From: Streptomyces sp. NRRL S-455
Lineage (GTDB): Bacteria; Actinomycetota; Actinomycetes; Streptomycetales; Streptomycetaceae
Length of the DNA stretch: 64,000 nt
NCBI RefSeq assembly: GCF_000717875.1
Contig: NZ_JOCT01000001.1
Coordinates: forward strand, 186,001-250,000
Direction: 5' to 3'
Shown: positions 33,214 to 41,949 of the stretch, piece after piece
Numbering within the stretch: position 1 is the first letter of the stretch
Layout of the letters: each line of letters opens with the position of its first letter
Position numbers and translations under genes: made by a program
The notes under the pieces: generated by a model
Told to the model about the DNA's origin: nothing
Seen by the model: only the letters and a program-made list of their open reading frames with translations
Databases searched by the model: none

Positions 33214-33257
33214 TTGGCGAAGTGCGTGCGGCGACTCTTCCGAGTCGCCAAAAAAAA
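33214..33257. repeat. Nested inverted repeats followed by an A8 run
   Basis: GGCGACTC-TTCC-GAGTCGCC (33230-33249) is a perfect hairpin, nested in TTGGCGA (33214) / TCGCCAA (33245). The following eight A (33250-33257) are on the wrong side for a terminator on either strand. It may be a protein-binding site upstream of the IS701-like gene. Confidence 0.6.
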
Positions 33258-33324
33258 GAGGGCGTTCGCTATTCTTTCAGCCTGGTCGGCAACCGCGGAC
33301 CGAGACCAGGGAGGAGAATCAGCC

Positions 33325-34530
33325 ATGGGCGCACAGGCTCTGACGAGTGATCACACCTCGGTGCCCGCCTTCGCCGAGCGACTCTTCGAGTGCCTGCCGC
33401 GTGCGGACCAGCGACGCTGGGCCCATGCCTACGTGCAAGGGCTGCTCACCGCACCCGGCAAGAAGTCGGTACGCCGGCTCGCCGCGGCGGTCTCCGCCTT
33501 ACCGGCCGCGTCGCAGTCGCTGCACCAGTTCGTCAACGCCAGTCCGTGGGACTGGATGCCGGTCCGCGCGGAGCTGGCCCGGTGGGCCGGGCAGCGCCTG
33601 GCCCCGCGCGCCTGCGTGATCGGCCAGGCCGTGCTGCGCAAGCGCGGTGCCCACTCCTGCGGCGTGCATCGCCGCTTCCTGGCCTCCAGTGGCCGTTCGG
33701 TGACCTGCCAGGTGGGCATCGGCATGTTCCTGTCCTCCTACGAGCGGGCCGTGCCGGCCGACTGGCGCCTGCTGCTCCCCGGTTCCTGGGCCAAGGACCC
33801 CGAACGGCGCACCCGCGCCCGGATCCCCGCGGAGGTGACCCCCCGCTCCGTCGAGCAGCACATCCTCGACCTCGCGGACACGCTCTTCGACGACAGCCGG
33901 ACCACTCCCCTGCCGGTCGTCGCCGACCTCCAAGCCCTTGGCGTGACCAACTCGGCACTCTTGACGCACGGTCTCGCGCTGCGCGGACGCACCTTCGTGG
34001 TCGCCGTCCCCGACCGGCTACAGGTCACCGTAGGCCGGCGTCTGTGCCTGAAGCCGGGGCGAGGAGAGGACGGACAGGGCCCGGCGCTGGCGGCGAGCAG
34101 TCTGTTCGAGTCCGACAGCGGTCCCTTGACCCGCCTGGAGCGTGTGGCTCCCTCGGACGGGCACGGCCGGCACGTCACGGTCATGTCCGGCTTCGTGCGG
34201 CTGCCGGGGGTGGGGCAGGCCGGAAAGCGCGTCGACCGCACCTTCCGGCTCTTCACCGTCCGCCCCGAAGCGGGGCGGCGCCCCGGACAGCTGTGGCTGA
34301 CCAGCCTCACGCACACCCGCATGGAGACGGTGCTCGCCCTGACCCGGACACTCGCGCGGGCCGACGAGTCCCTGGGCGAGATGGCGGACGGCTTCGGTCT
34401 GCTCGACTTCGAGGGGCGTTCCTTCCCCGGCTGGCACCATCACATGACGCTGGTGTCGGCCGCGTACGCGTATGACCGCCTCGAACGGCGCCCCACGGGT
34501 GGCGCGGGGCGGATGCTCGTCGCCGCCTGA
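33325..34530 (+). CDS. IS701-type transposase homologue lacking the first catalytic Asp
   Basis: The 401-residue protein aligns in pattern with IS701 DDE transposases: a GAHSCGVHRRF region, CQVGIGMFLS, WRLLLPGSWAKD, LPVVADLQ and the C-terminal DFEGRSFPGWHHHMTL. In active members the first catalytic motif reads DDTG; here it is GQ (G100, Q101 in VIGQAVL). The later Asp (D201) and Glu (E363) positions are retained. Transposition should thus be impossible. I see no terminal inverted repeats. The intact length, GGGAGGAG ribosome site and position beside a butyrolactone receptor suggest a domesticated protein, perhaps DNA-binding. Confidence 0.8.
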   Translation: MGAQALTSDHTSVPAFAERLFECLPRADQRRWAHAYVQGLLTAPGKKSVRRLAAAVSALPAASQSLHQFVNASPWDWMPVRAELARWAGQRLAPRACVIGQAVLRKRGAHSCGVHRRFLASSGRSVTCQVGIGMFLSSYERAVPADWRLLLPGSWAKDPERRTRARIPAEVTPRSVEQHILDLADTLFDDSRTTPLPVVADLQALGVTNSALLTHGLALRGRTFVVAVPDRLQVTVGRRLCLKPGRGEDGQGPALAASSLFESDSGPLTRLERVAPSDGHGRHVTVMSGFVRLPGVGQAGKRVDRTFRLFTVRPEAGRRPGQLWLTSLTHTRMETVLALTRTLARADESLGEMADGFGLLDFEGRSFPGWHHHMTLVSAAYAYDRLERRPTGGAGRMLVAA

Positions 34531-34654
34531 ACGGCCCGTGACGCGGTGCCCCGTCGGCGTTGACGCCGGCCGCGATCAGAGCGTCGGCGCGCGCTCTGCA
34601 GGGCGGAGGCCGGACGCCGCCGCGGGGGCTGGCGCATTCCCCAGGCTGCCGGAA

Positions 34655-35479
34655 TCAGGTCCGCCCGTGGACAGACTGGCCGGCGACCCGGCGGAGGAAT
34701 TCACGGAACACCTGCTGCAGGACCTCGGGCCGTTCCAGGTGCACGTCGTGCCCCGCCTCGGGGACGCTCAAGGCCACCGCTCCGGGTCGCTGCTGGAGCA
34801 TGGCCTCCGTCTCGTGCGCGGGGATGATGCCCGATTGGCCCAGGACGACCAGCGTCGGGCAGGTGATGCTCGTCCACTCGTCCCAGAAGGAACGCCGGGC
34901 GTTCTCAGTCAGCGCGTCGACCATCACGTCACGGTCGAAACGTGGCCACCAGCCGTCGCCGCGCTCCTCCAGTCCGGCCGCCCAGCCTTCACCGACCGCG
35001 CCGCCTCCGAAGAACTCGACGGCGGCGCGGAGCGAGGGGAACGGCGTCGGCCAGGCGTCCAGCGCTGCGCCGATCTCGGCCTGCACGTTCGGGTCGGCGC
35101 GGCCGGGGCCCGCCTCGATGAGGACGAGCCCGCGCAGCAGTTCGGGGTGTGCTGAGGCCGTGAGTATGGCGGTGTGGCCGCCCAGCGACTGCCCCGCCAG
35201 TACCGGCCGACGCAGGGCGAGTTGTTCGATGACCGCGACGGCATCGGCGACGTACGCGGCGCGGGAGACATCACGCGGCCGGCGTTCGCTCGCGCCGTGG
35301 CCACGCTGGTCGACGGCTACGACTCGGTAGTGGCGGCTCAGGTCCCGGGCGAGGGTGTCCCATTCGCCCGCGTGGCCGGCCAGTCCGTGCAGCAGGACGA
35401 CCGGAGGTCCTGATCCACCCCAGTCACGGCAGGAGATGCGGACGCCCTCGCGTACCACCTCACTCTCGGTCCAGGTCAT
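34655..35479 (-). CDS. Alpha/beta hydrolase
   Basis: The 274-residue protein has the alpha/beta hydrolase fold. The oxyanion motif is LLHGLAGHAGEW, the nucleophile elbow is AGQSLGGHT (GxSxG), an Asp/Glu comes late and the catalytic His is in PEAGHDVHLE near residue 245. No signal peptide is present, so it is cytosolic. The substrate is unknown. GGGGAA precedes the ATG. It lies 21 bp downstream of the DUF4287 gene on the same strand. Confidence 0.87.
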   Translation of the reverse strand: MTWTESEVVREGVRISCRDWGGSGPPVVLLHGLAGHAGEWDTLARDLSRHYRVVAVDQRGHGASERRPRDVSRAAYVADAVAVIEQLALRRPVLAGQSLGGHTAILTASAHPELLRGLVLIEAGPGRADPNVQAEIGAALDAWPTPFPSLRAAVEFFGGGAVGEGWAAGLEERGDGWWPRFDRDVMVDALTENARRSFWDEWTSITCPTLVVLGQSGIIPAHETEAMLQQRPGAVALSVPEAGHDVHLERPEVLQQVFREFLRRVAGQSVHGRT

Positions 35480-35500
35480 GTCGGATTCCCCAGGGGTGCC

Positions 35501-35788
35501 TCAAGGCCGGTTGTTCTTCCCGTTCAGCCAGAGTGTGTCGGACTCGTCACGGTGCGAGCCGTTCGAGCCGACGTGCTTGTCGGAGATCTGCGCGCCGTTC
35601 CTGAAGACGTGCACCAGAGCCATCCCGTGCCCCCGGCCCAGGCCGTGTTCCTGCTTGAGCCACTCCAGGACCGGGCCCGCCTTCAGATCCGGTCCCTCGA
35701 AACCGCGCTCCTTGGCCAGCTCCATGAACTGTCGGGGTGTCAGGCCCGTGTTGTCCTCGATCTTGTCCAGATACGCCTGAAAGGACAT
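35501..35788 (-). CDS. DUF4287 protein
   Basis: A 95-residue cytosolic protein with the DUF4287 pattern MSFQAYLDKIEDNTGLTPRQ followed by VLEWLKQEHGLGRGHGMALVHV. The family is of unknown function. GGAGGGAAC precedes the ATG at 35786-35788. It may form an operon with the alpha/beta hydrolase. Confidence 0.8.
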   Translation of the reverse strand: MSFQAYLDKIEDNTGLTPRQFMELAKERGFEGPDLKAGPVLEWLKQEHGLGRGHGMALVHVFRNGAQISDKHVGSNGSHRDESDTLWLNGKNNRP

Positions 35789-35956
35789 GTTCCCTCCGCT
35801 TTCCGAATCGTCCGCGCCGACCACGGGCCGACTCCCTCAGCGTGCACTCCCACTCGGCACCCGCACGGCTCCCGCCCGCCCCTCGGCTCGACTTCGCCAG
35901 GTCGCCCGACGTGCACCCCGGCGAGCAGGACAGCCGCGCCCCTCGCCGTGCGGTGT

Positions 35957-37468
35957 TCAGGCCCCGACCAGCGGTGACCCCGACGGAGTGCGCAACGGCC
36001 GGGCCAGTTCCGCAAGGGCCCGTTCCAGGCCATGCAGATGGGCCAGTGCCGGGTCCGTGGCCGACGGGGCATCGGTCAGGGGCGAGGCGTCCGCGGCCTC
36101 GGCCAGGGCCTCTCCCCCCTCGGTGAGAGCCTCGACCGCGGCCTGGACACGCCAGCAGGCGGCGGCCAGGCGGGCGTCGTGGGAGGCCTCCGGGTCGGCG
36201 GCGACGGTGACCAGGCCGCGGATCTCCCGGGCGCAGTCGTCCAGGAGGGCGAGAACGTGCCGGGCCCGCCGCTTGCGGCCCCGCATCGGGTTCAGCGGGT
36301 GCACCAGCGGGGCGACCGAGAGCCGTACCCGGGAGAGCAGCTGCTCCAGCTCCGCGACCCGTGGGGCCGGGTCGGCGTCGGCCGCGCCCGCAAGGCGCCG
36401 GGCGGTTTCGGCGGTGCAGGCGTGGACGCAGCGCAGGGCCCGCTGGATCCAGGCGTCGGTGACGCTGTGGGTGGTGACGGGCAGGAGGATCGTCACGGCC
36501 AGCGCGGCACCGAGCGCCCCGACGCCGGTCTCGGCGAGGCGCAGGGCGAGCAGGCCGGGGCCGAGCACGCCGAGGAGGCCGTAGAGCAACCCGGCGAGGA
36601 GGGTGACCCAGAGCATCATCCAGGTGTAGGACACGGCGGCCGTGTAGAAGATGCCGAAGACGCATGAGGCGGCGAGGAGAGCCGTGACGACCGGGTCGCC
36701 GTGCACGGGCACGGCGACGAGCAGGCCGAGGGCGATGCCGATCACCGTGCCCAGCAGCCGGCGGAAGCCGCGGACCAGGGTTTCGCCGCGCGAGGTGGTG
36801 TTGACGAAGATCCACCAGGTGGCGCCGACGGCCCAGTACCAGCGCTGGCCGGACACCAGCTGCCCGACGACGAGGGCGAAACCGGCGCCGGCGGTCGCCT
36901 GGACCGCCTGGCGGGTGGTCACCCGGGCCAGGCCGGTGCCACCCGGCGGGGCGGGCACAGCGGGCGGGGGCAGGCGGCGCTCGTAGCACCACAGCCCGAA
37001 GCGCACCACGGCGGCGGCGAGGACGGACAGCAGGACCGCCGTGTACAGCTCGGGAAGCTGGTCCGTGGTCGCCTGCAGGAACTGCGTCACGAAGAAGGTC
37101 ATGAACGCGAACACGCCGAGGCTGTGTCCGCGCGGGCCCCAGCGGCGGGCGTACACGCCCGCGCCGACCACGGCGAGGAAGGTCAGGTCCCGGGCCACGG
37201 GGTGGCCGTGCAGTCCTGCCGCGGCGGTGAGCACGGGCAGGCCGACGGCCGGCAGCAGCGCGGTGGTGACCGCCTGGCCGCGGACCGTGGCGTCGGTGAC
37301 GGTGAACAGGGCGAGCAGTGCGGCGAGGCCGCCGGTGACGGCGCCCGTGAGGGAGTGCCCGGCCCACCCGCACACGGCCACGGCGAGCGCGATGCCTATC
37401 ACGGCACGCGTGGCGAACCGCAACCGCGTCCGCCCCGGATCCGGAGCCACGAACACCCTCTTCAGCAC
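35957..37468 (-). CDS. FUSC family membrane protein (second copy type)
   Basis: The 503-residue protein has two blocks of membrane helices (about residues 18-160 and 185-335), separated by a short basic loop. A soluble helical C-terminal domain follows. The second block contains GQRWYWAVGATWWIFVNTTS, a FUSC-type signature. It is likely an exporter of aromatic or other organic acids, by family. The start is GTG at 37466-37468 with AAGGGGCGG upstream. It is divergent from an Lrp regulator. A minus-strand intrinsic terminator sits 42 nt upstream of the start, inside the likely leader. Confidence 0.8.
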   Translation of the reverse strand: MLKRVFVAPDPGRTRLRFATRAVIGIALAVAVCGWAGHSLTGAVTGGLAALLALFTVTDATVRGQAVTTALLPAVGLPVLTAAAGLHGHPVARDLTFLAVVGAGVYARRWGPRGHSLGVFAFMTFFVTQFLQATTDQLPELYTAVLLSVLAAAVVRFGLWCYERRLPPPAVPAPPGGTGLARVTTRQAVQATAGAGFALVVGQLVSGQRWYWAVGATWWIFVNTTSRGETLVRGFRRLLGTVIGIALGLLVAVPVHGDPVVTALLAASCVFGIFYTAAVSYTWMMLWVTLLAGLLYGLLGVLGPGLLALRLAETGVGALGAALAVTILLPVTTHSVTDAWIQRALRCVHACTAETARRLAGAADADPAPRVAELEQLLSRVRLSVAPLVHPLNPMRGRKRRARHVLALLDDCAREIRGLVTVAADPEASHDARLAAACWRVQAAVEALTEGGEALAEAADASPLTDAPSATDPALAHLHGLERALAELARPLRTPSGSPLVGA

Positions 37469-37509
37469 CGCTTACCGCCCCTTTCGAAACGCCGGCAGGA
37501 GAAAACATG

Positions 37510-37537
37510 AAAAAGGCGCCGCGGGGTCCGCAGCGCC
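37510..37537 (-). terminator. Intrinsic terminator within the leader of the FUSC gene (possible attenuator)
   Basis: On the minus strand, GGCGCTGCGG-ACC-CCGCGGCGCC (one G-U pair) is followed by TTTTT. True U-tract terminators are rare in this window. It lies upstream of the FUSC start and downstream of the divergent regulatory region, so it could act as a conditional attenuator. Confidence 0.6.
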
Positions 37538-37592
37538 ATCGACGCACCTATATCAGCATCCCGGGCGCCACTGGCTCAACACGCTCGTTTCA

Positions 37593-37613
37593 GACTGGTC
37601 CATTGGTACAGTC
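37593..37613. promoter_or_regulatory. 21-bp palindrome between FUSC and Lrp genes
   Basis: GACTG-N2-CCA-N-TGG-N2-CAGTC is symmetric at 16 of 20 paired positions. It lies 52 bp before the Lrp start codon and upstream of the FUSC gene, the usual place for an Lrp/AsnC site controlling both. Confidence 0.6.
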
Positions 37614-37665
37614 GAAGCGGCCGCAGTGCGGCCGCGGCAGGGCCAACGGACGAGGAGGGCACGGC

Positions 37666-38142
37666 ATGTCCGTGGACGAGCTCGACACCCGCATCCTGCG
37701 GCTGCTGCTGGAGCAGCCGCGCACGAGCGTGCGTGAGTACGCCCGCATCCTCGGTGTCGCACGGGGCACGCTCCAGGCCCGGCTCGACCGCCTGGAGCGC
37801 GACGGCGTGATCACCGGCACGGCACCGGCGCTCTCCCCCGCCGCGCTCGGGCACCCGGTGCTCGCGTTCGTGCACATCGAGGTCACCCAGGGCCATCTCG
37901 ACGAGGTGGGCGACGCGCTGGCCGCGGTGCCCGAGATCGTCGAGGCGTTCTCCATCACGGGCGGCGGGGACCTGCTCGCCCGGGTCGTGGCCCGGGACAA
38001 CGCGCACCTGGAGGACGTCGTCCAGAAGCTGATCAGCATGCCCGGGGTCGTCCGCACCCGCACCGAGGTCGCGCTGCGCGAACGGGTCACCCACCGCATG
38101 CTGCCGCTGGTGGAGTCCATCGGGCGCGCGGTGCGGACCTGA
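37666..38142 (+). CDS. Lrp/AsnC family transcriptional regulator
   Basis: The 158-residue protein has an N-terminal HTH (LDTRILRLLLEQPRTSVREY and ARILGVARGTLQARLDRLER). A RAM ligand domain follows, with VHIEVTQGHLDEV and VVEAFSITGGGDLL type segments. It should form dimers or octamers and sense an amino acid or other small effector. GAGGAGGG precedes the ATG at 37666. It is divergent from the FUSC exporter gene with a palindrome between them, a typical regulator-transporter pair. Confidence 0.9.
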   Translation: MSVDELDTRILRLLLEQPRTSVREYARILGVARGTLQARLDRLERDGVITGTAPALSPAALGHPVLAFVHIEVTQGHLDEVGDALAAVPEIVEAFSITGGGDLLARVVARDNAHLEDVVQKLISMPGVVRTRTEVALRERVTHRMLPLVESIGRAVRT

Positions 38143-38185
38143 CCCTCCCCGGCCTGCGGATCATGGCCTTTGACATGCTGGAGCC

Positions 38186-38881
38186 ATGAGCAATCTCGGC
38201 GGCATATCGGTCATCTTCGATCTCGATGGAACGCTCGTGGACAGCGAGCCGAACTATTACGAGGCAGGCCGGCAGACCCTCGCCGAGCACGGCATCACCG
38301 ACTTCAGCTGGGCGGACCACGAGCGGTACGTCGGCATCTCCACGCAGGAGACGGTCGCGGACTGGAAGGAGCGGTACGGCCTGCGGGCCTCCGTCGAGGA
38401 GTTGCTCGCCGCCAAGAACCGCCGCTATCTCGAACTCGCCCGCAGCTCCACCCGCGCCTACCCCGAGATGCGCGACTTCGTCGGGTTGCTGGCGGCCGAG
38501 GACGTGCCCATGGCCGTCGCCTCCGGGTCGTCACCCGAGGCCATCGAGGCGGTGCTGGCGGGCACGGGCCTGGACGCCGGCCTGCGGACCGTCGTCTCGG
38601 CCGACGAGGTCGCACACGGCAAGCCGGCTCCCGACGTCTTCCTGGAAGCGGCCCGGCGGCTGGGGGCACGCCCCGAGGACTGCGTGGTACTGGAGGACGC
38701 CGCCCCGGGCGCCGCCGCCGCGCACGCGGCCGGCATGCGGTGCATCGCGATCCCGTACGTCGCGACCCAGGCCGACGCCCCGGAGTTCGCCACGACGAGC
38801 CTGCTTCTCCGGGGTGGCCAGAAGGAGTTCACGGCTCGGTCCGCATACGACTGGCTCGTGCGCTCGGCAGGAGCTTCCTGA
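38186..38881 (+). CDS. HAD family phosphatase (beta-phosphoglucomutase-like)
   Basis: The 231-residue protein has all HAD motifs: FDLDGTLVDSEP (I), VASGSSPEAI (II), the Lys in AHGKPAPDVF (III) and VLEDAAPGAAAA (IV). The helical cap at residues 20-85 places it in the subfamily IA phosphatases/phosphoglucomutases. The substrate is probably a sugar or nucleotide phosphate. It follows the Lrp gene on the same strand by 43 nt; GGAG is close to the ATG. Confidence 0.9.
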   Translation: MSNLGGISVIFDLDGTLVDSEPNYYEAGRQTLAEHGITDFSWADHERYVGISTQETVADWKERYGLRASVEELLAAKNRRYLELARSSTRAYPEMRDFVGLLAAEDVPMAVASGSSPEAIEAVLAGTGLDAGLRTVVSADEVAHGKPAPDVFLEAARRLGARPEDCVVLEDAAPGAAAAHAAGMRCIAIPYVATQADAPEFATTSLLLRGGQKEFTARSAYDWLVRSAGAS

Positions 38882-38950
38882 ACTCACCTCTCCGCACCCG
38901 TTGACGCTCCCCCACCCCCTGCCTAGGGTCTGGTCGATCACTCGCACAAG

Positions 38951-38966
38951 GTTCGTCATTTCGAAC
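38951..38966. promoter_or_regulatory. GTTCG-TCATT-TCGAAC type operator upstream of GH127
   Basis: GTTCGTCATTTCGAAC is a 16-bp imperfect palindrome that ends 23 nt before the ATG of the GH127 gene. Close copies occur at 54155-54170 and 63469-63484 upstream of other hemicellulase genes. Confidence 0.55.
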
Positions 38967-38989
38967 ACGATGACCATGGAGGAGCACAC

Positions 38990-41812
38990 ATGGCACGGCC
39001 CCTCTCCAGACGAGCCCTTCTCCAGGCCGCGGCCGTCGCCACGGCCGCGCCGGCGATCTCCCAGACGAGGGCAGGCCGCGCGGCGGCGGCGACCGCCGTC
39101 ACCGCTGCCGCCGCCGGCACCCCGTCCGCCTGGACCGTACGGCCCTTCCACCTCGAGGACGTGAGTCTCCGCCAGGGCCTCTTCGCCGACAAGCGGCAGC
39201 TGATGCTGGACCACGCCCGCGGCTACGACGTGAACCGGCTGCTCCAGGTGTTCCGCGCCAACGCCGGTCTCGCCACCGGCGGTGCGGTCGCCCCGGGCGG
39301 CTGGGAGGGCCTGGACGGAGAGGCCAACGGCAACCTGCGCGGCCACTACACCGGCCACTTCCTGACCATGCTGGCGCAGGCGTACCGCAGTACGAAGGAG
39401 GAGGTGTTCGCCGACCGGATCGGCACCATGGTCGGGGCACTGACCGAGGTGCGCGCGGCGCTGCGGCGTGATCCCGCGGTCCACAGCATCGCCGGGAGGT
39501 TCGGGACCGCCGCCGACCAGGTACGCGGCTCCTACCAGTACGTCGATCTGCCGGACCCGGTGCTCGGCGGGGCGTCGACGATCACCCTCTCCGTCTGGGT
39601 ACGGCCCACGCACGACGCCGCCTGGGCCCGGGTCCTCGACTTCGGCGACGACACCACCCGGTACCTGTATCTGGCCGCCCGCAACCAGGCCGGAGTGCCG
39701 CGCTTCGCCATCACCACGTCAGGAGCCGGCGGTGAGCAGGGACTCGACGGCACCGCCCCGCTGCCGCTGGACCAGTGGAGCCACCTGGCGGTCACGATCG
39801 CGGGCGGCACCGGCACCCTCTACGTCAACGGAACAGCCGTCGCGCGGAACACCGCGATGAGTCTCACCCCGGCGGCCCTCGGCACGCCGAAGAACAACTG
39901 GCTCGGCCGCTCGAACTACTCCGCCGACCCGGTCTTCGCGGGCGCCTACGAGGAGTTCAACGTCTTCTCGCGGGCGCTGACCGCCGAGGAGATCGCCGAG
40001 TTGCAGAACCGCCGGGCCGCCGAGGCCTCGACAGGCCGGGGCGACCTCGCGTCGTACGCCTTCGACGAGACGTCGGGCGGAACGTTCGCGGACGCCTCCG
40101 GCCGGGAATTGACCGCCACCCTGCGCCGCACCTGGGGCGGGCCCAGCCATCCCGGGTTCCTCGCGGCCTACCCGGAGACGCAGTTCATCGACCTGGAGTC
40201 GCGGACGACGCCCGACTACACGAAGGTGTGGGCGCCGTACTACACCGCGCACAAGATCCTGCGGGGCCTGCTCGACGCGTACTCCGCCACGGGCGACGAC
40301 CGGGCCCTGGACCTCGCGTCCGGCATGTGCGAGTGGATGTACTCCCGGCTGTCGAAGCTGCCGGAGTCCACACTCCAGCGCATGTGGGGGATCTTCTCCA
40401 GCGGCGAGTTCGGCGGCATCGTCGAGGCGATCTGCGATCTCCACACCCTCACCGGCAAAGCCGAACACCTCGCGCTGGCCAAGCTGTTCGACCTGGACCG
40501 GCTGATCGACGCGTGCGCCGCGAACACCGACATCCTCGACGGACTGCACGCCAACCAGCACATCCCGATCTTCACCGGCTATGTACGGCTGTACGACGAG
40601 ACGGGCGAGGAGCGTTACCTCACGTCGGCGAAGAACTTCTGGGACATGGTCGTACCGCACCGGATGTACGGCATCGGCGGTACCAGCACCCAGGAGTTCT
40701 GGAAGGCCCGGGACGTGATCGCGGGCACGATCGGTGCGACGACCGCCGAGACCTGCTGCGCGTACAACATGCTCAAGCTGAGCCGGGCCCTGTTCTTCCA
40801 CGAGCAGGACCCGAAGTACATGGAGTACTACGAGCGGGCCCTCTACAACCAGGTGCTCGGCTCGAAGCAGGACAGGCCGGACGCGGAGAAGCCCCTCGTC
40901 ACGTACTTCATCGGGCTGACGCCCGGTCACGTCCGGGACTACACGCCCAAGCAGGGCACGACCTGCTGCGAGGGCACCGGCATGGAGAGCGCCACCAAGT
41001 ACCAGGACTCCGTGTACTTCGCCGGCTCCGACGGCAGCGCCCTGTACGTCAACCTGTACAGCCCGACCACGCTGACCTGGGCCGGGAAGGGCGTCACGGT
41101 CACGCAGACCACCGACTTCCCCAGGGAGCAGGGCAGCACGCTCACCTTCGGCGGCGGCCGGGCCTCGTTCACGCTGCGGCTGCGGGTCCCGTCATGGGCG
41201 ACCGCCGGGTTCCGGGTCACCGTCAACGGCGGCAGGGTGCCGGGCACTCCGAGGCCGGGGAGTTACTTCGACGTGTCCCGGACCTGGCGGGCCGGCGACA
41301 CCGTCCGCATCGCCATGCCGTTCCGGACCAGGGTGGAGAAGGCCCTGGACGAGCCGTCCCTGCAGACGCTGTTCCACGGCCCGGTCAACCTGGTCGCCCG
41401 TGACTCGACGACGGAGTACCTGAAGGTCGGGCTGTACCGCGACGCCGGGCTGTCCGGGGACCTGCGGCACTCCCTCACACCGGTACCGGGCAAGCCGCTG
41501 CACTTCACGTTGGGCGGGGTCGAGTGGGCCCCCTTCCTCGAGGGGACGGAGGATCCGACGCACGCCTACTTCCGGCGCTCGGAGCCGAAGGTCGTGTTCG
41601 GCGGCCGGGACTCCGGTGTCGCCAACCCGGCGAAAGCCGACGGCACCACGCTCCTGGACGAGATCTGGGCCGGGGCGCCGTTCCGCAACAAGGGAGCGCT
41701 GGTGGCCCGGGTGCGGTCCACGGTGGACGACTGGGTGACGGCCGGGCTGCTGAGCAGGGCGGACGGCGACAGGGTGGTGAGCACGGCGGGCGCGGCCTCA
41801 TACCACGCCTGA
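38990..41812 (+). CDS. Secreted GH127 beta-L-arabinofuranosidase-like protein with inserted LamG domain
   Basis: The 940-residue precursor has a Tat-type signal (LSRRALLQ, residues about 5-35). The GH127 (DUF1680) catalytic domain starts near residue 50 with VRPFHLEDVSLRQG. It is interrupted at about 163-345 by a concanavalin-like LamG domain (YVDLPDPVLGG, TLSVWVRPTHDA, WSHLAVTI) and resumes near 360. The zinc/nucleophile Cys motifs of GH127 are visible as AETCCAYNML and TTCCEGTGMES. It should release arabinose from plant or glycoprotein arabinans outside the cell. The LamG part probably binds carbohydrate. Confidence 0.87.
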   Translation: MARPLSRRALLQAAAVATAAPAISQTRAGRAAAATAVTAAAAGTPSAWTVRPFHLEDVSLRQGLFADKRQLMLDHARGYDVNRLLQVFRANAGLATGGAVAPGGWEGLDGEANGNLRGHYTGHFLTMLAQAYRSTKEEVFADRIGTMVGALTEVRAALRRDPAVHSIAGRFGTAADQVRGSYQYVDLPDPVLGGASTITLSVWVRPTHDAAWARVLDFGDDTTRYLYLAARNQAGVPRFAITTSGAGGEQGLDGTAPLPLDQWSHLAVTIAGGTGTLYVNGTAVARNTAMSLTPAALGTPKNNWLGRSNYSADPVFAGAYEEFNVFSRALTAEEIAELQNRRAAEASTGRGDLASYAFDETSGGTFADASGRELTATLRRTWGGPSHPGFLAAYPETQFIDLESRTTPDYTKVWAPYYTAHKILRGLLDAYSATGDDRALDLASGMCEWMYSRLSKLPESTLQRMWGIFSSGEFGGIVEAICDLHTLTGKAEHLALAKLFDLDRLIDACAANTDILDGLHANQHIPIFTGYVRLYDETGEERYLTSAKNFWDMVVPHRMYGIGGTSTQEFWKARDVIAGTIGATTAETCCAYNMLKLSRALFFHEQDPKYMEYYERALYNQVLGSKQDRPDAEKPLVTYFIGLTPGHVRDYTPKQGTTCCEGTGMESATKYQDSVYFAGSDGSALYVNLYSPTTLTWAGKGVTVTQTTDFPREQGSTLTFGGGRASFTLRLRVPSWATAGFRVTVNGGRVPGTPRPGSYFDVSRTWRAGDTVRIAMPFRTRVEKALDEPSLQTLFHGPVNLVARDSTTEYLKVGLYRDAGLSGDLRHSLTPVPGKPLHFTLGGVEWAPFLEGTEDPTHAYFRRSEPKVVFGGRDSGVANPAKADGTTLLDEIWAGAPFRNKGALVARVRSTVDDWVTAGLLSRADGDRVVSTAGAASYHA

Positions 41813-41826
41813 ACCGCCCGTACACG

Positions 41827-41856
41827 GCAGGCCGTTCAGAATCTTGAACGGCCTGC
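41827..41856. terminator. Strong hairpin terminator after GH127
   Basis: GCAGGCCGTTCA pairs perfectly with TGAACGGCCTGC across a 6-nt loop, 14 nt after the stop codon. A TTTTTT run follows some 15 nt later. Confidence 0.8.
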
Positions 41857-41949
41857 GCGACTTACGAACTTTTTTGCGGCAGCGGTGATTGTTTCGCTCA
41901 CGGCATCCGTACTTCCTGGCGTTGGGCCGTTCATATCCCAGGAGGCACG

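Noticed and set aside
33230..33257. Hairpin plus A8 as a Rho-independent terminator
   Set aside because: The A run follows the stem on the plus strand, so no U tract would follow the hairpin in either transcript.
33061..34530. A complete insertion sequence around the IS701-like gene
   Set aside because: I found no terminal inverted repeats or target duplication, and the first catalytic Asp is missing.
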